A stretch of DNA of 64,000 bases, from positions 1-64,000 of the forward strand of contig QZFT01000036.1 in assembly GCA_003600225.1 (NCBI GenBank), in the 5' to 3' direction. Made by a program: the position numbers and the translations under genes. Each line of letters opens with the position of its first letter. Position 1 is the first letter of the stretch. The DNA is from Pseudonocardiaceae bacterium YIM PH 21723 (lineage in GTDB: Bacteria > Actinomycetota > Actinomycetes > Mycobacteriales > Pseudonocardiaceae). Positions 62,548-64,000 of this stretch are shown here, one piece after another. The notes under the pieces are model-generated. The model made no database searches. It saw only the letters and a list, made by a program, of their open reading frames with translations, and was not told the origin of the DNA.

Positions 62548-62940
62548 TTAGCCCAGGGCGATTTGTACGACTCGGTGGCGAATGGATTGGCCTACGTCAG
62601 GCACATCGCCCTTGAATGGCCCCTCATAGGAACCGTCCTCGGCGTACAGCCATACCTTGCACTTTCCCCAGCCCTGGACAGAGCCGATATTCTTATAAAA
62701 CGGCTCCGGGAGGTCCAAGATATATGCAGGTTCAGAGCTGTTGCATAGCTCAGGCACCCGCATTTCGCCCCCCTGGCCCTGGTATTGCGTCTCGGTGAAA
62801 AACCTTGCGCCAATGATTTTGGGTTCATCGGCCAATGCCGGTGAAACGAAGCCGATGGTGGCAGTCAGGGAAACGCAGGCGGCTAAGGCAACCTGCCGGA
62901 AAACTCTTATGGGTCGGTGACCTGTTCTCTTGTTTCGCAT
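62548..62940 (-). CDS. Secreted beta/gamma-crystallin-like small protein
   Basis: The product has 130 residues. A long signal peptide (VALAACVSLTATIGFVSPALA) precedes a mature domain of about 90 residues reading ARFFTETQYQGQGGEMRVPE, NIGSVQGWGKCKVWLYAEDG and HRVVQIALG. The two Greek-key-like halves with Tyr-x-Gly corners and a central GSVQGW resemble beta/gamma-crystallin or I36-type inhibitor folds. A pair of Cys could form a disulfide. Expressed with the downstream beta-rich secreted protein. Confidence 0.65.
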   Translation of the reverse strand: MRNKRTGHRPIRVFRQVALAACVSLTATIGFVSPALADEPKIIGARFFTETQYQGQGGEMRVPELCNSSEPAYILDLPEPFYKNIGSVQGWGKCKVWLYAEDGSYEGPFKGDVPDVGQSIRHRVVQIALG

Positions 62941-63665
62941 GAGATCAACGCTAGCCCGAACTGCGCTTGAACGTGGATTCCTGGATCAATAATTCCCTTA
63001 CGCGGAAACAGCAGGATTGCAGCGCGGCTGTGACGAAATGGTCTCCTTGCCCCCGGGCCGGGGTATTTATTTCCGGTGGGCGGAACAGTATTTCCGGGTA
63101 CCGAAAAAAGGCCATTTCGTGTTCTGGGAGGCAGAGCAGCGGTGATCGAGCGGGACACCCGTCTGTCGCAGTGCGGTGTAGCGGGGGCCACGTTCGAGCC
63201 GGGCCGCCGGCGCCTCGCCGAGTTGCCCGGCGGAGGACTTTGTGTTCTCCGGATGCTCGAACGGGACCGGATTCGATCCTCAGGCGCCGGGCGCGGGCTA
63301 TCCCCGCCGCGCCGGAAGCTGTGGCTACTGCACGGTAACCACTGTCAAGGTGGGATGCGTTACTGCACTTGGCGCAGTGCGGGGAAGATCGACTCCTGGG
63401 ACACTGTGTTCGACCATTTGTGTGCAGTTCACGGCACCTGTTGGGTGACCCCACTACATGGTCCTACCCTGGACAGGCTTGTGAAGAAAATCACAAGCAA
63501 CCAGTGACTGCCATCACCGCTGGTCAGCTCGATTTATTCGCAGCGTGATCACTGCTCACGGCTCGTAGTTAGGTTTGCCTTACTTCGAGAGTGGCGCAGA
63601 ACACCTTTATGGTTCGAACTGATCGCCGCCCACCCGGGACACCTGTGGCGTGGAAAGAGGGAATT
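62941..63665. other. 725-bp intergenic region upstream of nuoA
   Basis: Open frames exist here on both strands, including a Cys-rich plus-strand frame near 63242-63448, but none has a convincing ribosome binding site with actinobacterial codon bias. The region has reduced GC. It must hold the promoter of the two secreted-protein genes and that of the nuo operon. A candidate iron-regulator site lies at 63569-63587. Confidence 0.5.
63569..63587. promoter_or_regulatory. Candidate DtxR/IdeR-type iron box upstream of nuoA
   Basis: TTAGGTTTGCCTTACTTCG matches 14 of 19 positions of the usual iron-box consensus (TTAGGTTAG[GC]CTAACCTAA); the left half is intact and the right half is weak. It lies 79 bases before the nuoA start. 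Confidence 0.35.
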
Positions 63666-64000
63666 GTGCTTCAGCCTTACCTTCCCCTCCTGCTGATGTT
63701 CGTGCTCGCAGCGGGGTTCGCCGTCTTCTCGGTGACCGCTGCGCCGTACATCGGTCCTCGTCGGTACAACCGCGCGAAACTCGACGCCTACGAGTGCGGC
63801 ATCGAGCCCTCGCCGCAGCCGGTCGTCGGTGGCGGCCGCATGCCCGTCGCCTACTACCTGACGGCGATGCTGTTCATCCTGTTCGACATCGAAATGGTCT
63901 TCCTCTACCCGTTCGCTGTTAAGGCGGACGACCTCGGCCTGTTCGGCCTGGTGGAGATCGTCCTGTTCATCGTCTCCGTCGGTTTCGCCTACGCGTACGT
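63666..64000 (+). CDS. nuoA: NADH-quinone oxidoreductase subunit A (truncated by window edge)
   Basis: The visible 111 codons translate to a three-helix membrane protein. The NuoA signatures are the Cys-containing loop YECGIEPSPQPVVGGGRMPV, and FILFDIEMVFLYPFAV. It starts the membrane arm of complex I, which reduces menaquinone made by the men genes in this window. GAGGG precedes GTG 63666. The gene runs off the right end of the window, so its stop and the rest of the nuo operon are not seen. Confidence 0.93.
   Translation, partial: MLQPYLPLLLMFVLAAGFAVFSVTAAPYIGPRRYNRAKLDAYECGIEPSPQPVVGGGRMPVAYYLTAMLFILFDIEMVFLYPFAVKADDLGLFGLVEIVLFIVSVGFAYAY

Noticed and set aside
61937-62940. Toxin-antitoxin operon
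   Set aside because: Both products have signal peptides and are secreted, unlike a cytoplasmic toxin-antitoxin pair.
63242-63448. Cys-rich plus-strand small frame (CSNG...CGYC)
   Set aside because: Suggestive of a small zinc or secreted peptide, but with no ribosome binding site, signal peptide or neighbouring partner; left unannotated.
62951-63454. 167-residue complementary-strand frame upstream of nuoA
   Set aside because: Composition is arbitrary, it overlaps other open frames on the opposite strand, and its start lacks a ribosome binding site.
1-64000. CRISPR array or complete prophage/IS element
   Set aside because: No regularly spaced direct repeats, cas genes, transposase, integrase or phage structural genes were seen.

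Overview
The window is roughly 70% GC and reads as a chromosomal segment of a mycelial actinobacterium, most likely from the order Pseudonocardiales (Amycolatopsis, Crossiella or Allokutzneria type). The evidence is GTG-rich starts, dense codirectional gene strings, and a gene order that follows the Mycobacterium tuberculosis Rv0524-Rv0561 neighbourhood: hemL, a phosphomutase-like gene, ResA-like thioredoxin, ccdA, resB, ccsB, a MinD-like ATPase, then menA, menE, menD-like, a DUF3592 gene, mgtA, menG and menJ. The species cannot be named from the sequence alone.

Layout. 0-1.8 kb: a palindromic repeat, hemB and a membrane gene. 2.5-5.2 kb: a type VII secretion-style module (WXG-type gene, putative papain-like effector, small acidic partner) that meets a chagasin-like exported protein head to tail. 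5.3-12.5 kb: small membrane genes, hemL, and a complete system II cytochrome c maturation set. 12.6-20.2 kb: a MinD/ParA-like ATPase, an unusually long low-GC non-coding stretch, LysR and Lrp regulators, and a two-gene unit whose proteins share a Gly/Asn/Gln motif. 20.1-28.1 kb: GT87 glycosyltransferase, a TetR-controlled DrrAB-type exporter, a two-component system, GNAT, and a Cds1-like cysteine desulfhydrase. 28.2-38.8 kb: menaquinone genes (menA, menE, menD-like, menF) interleaved with a secreted protein and two tandem M1 peptidases. 38.9-42.6 kb: the paaABCDE phenylacetyl-CoA epoxidase operon. 42.7-49.8 kb: a DUF3800-like gene, a methyltransferase, inositol phosphatase, two mannosyltransferases, menG and menJ. 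49.9-62.9 kb: an accessory block with an NCS1 permease, four paralogous SDRs, two paralogous Baeyer-Villiger-type flavin monooxygenases, two paralogous P450s plus a P450 remnant, their TetR regulator, and two small secreted proteins. 63.67 kb to the end: nuoA, cut by the window edge.

How it works together. Haem synthesis (hemB, hemL), cytochrome c maturation, menaquinone synthesis and complex I are all parts of the respiratory chain. The oxidoreductase block between menJ and nuoA looks inserted. It is tied together by a 16-bp palindrome, GGTACG-N4-CGTACC, found in front of the SDR/BVMO operon, the P450 operon and the tetR gene, so one repressor probably controls the whole pathway.

The observations most worth checking are that operator-defined regulon, a MenD homologue that has lost its thiamine-diphosphate and catalytic residues, the shared-motif pair at 18.1-20.2 kb, the type VII effector module with its chagasin-like neighbour, and two inverted copies of an identically spaced DnaA-box pair at 36.95 and 42.57 kb.
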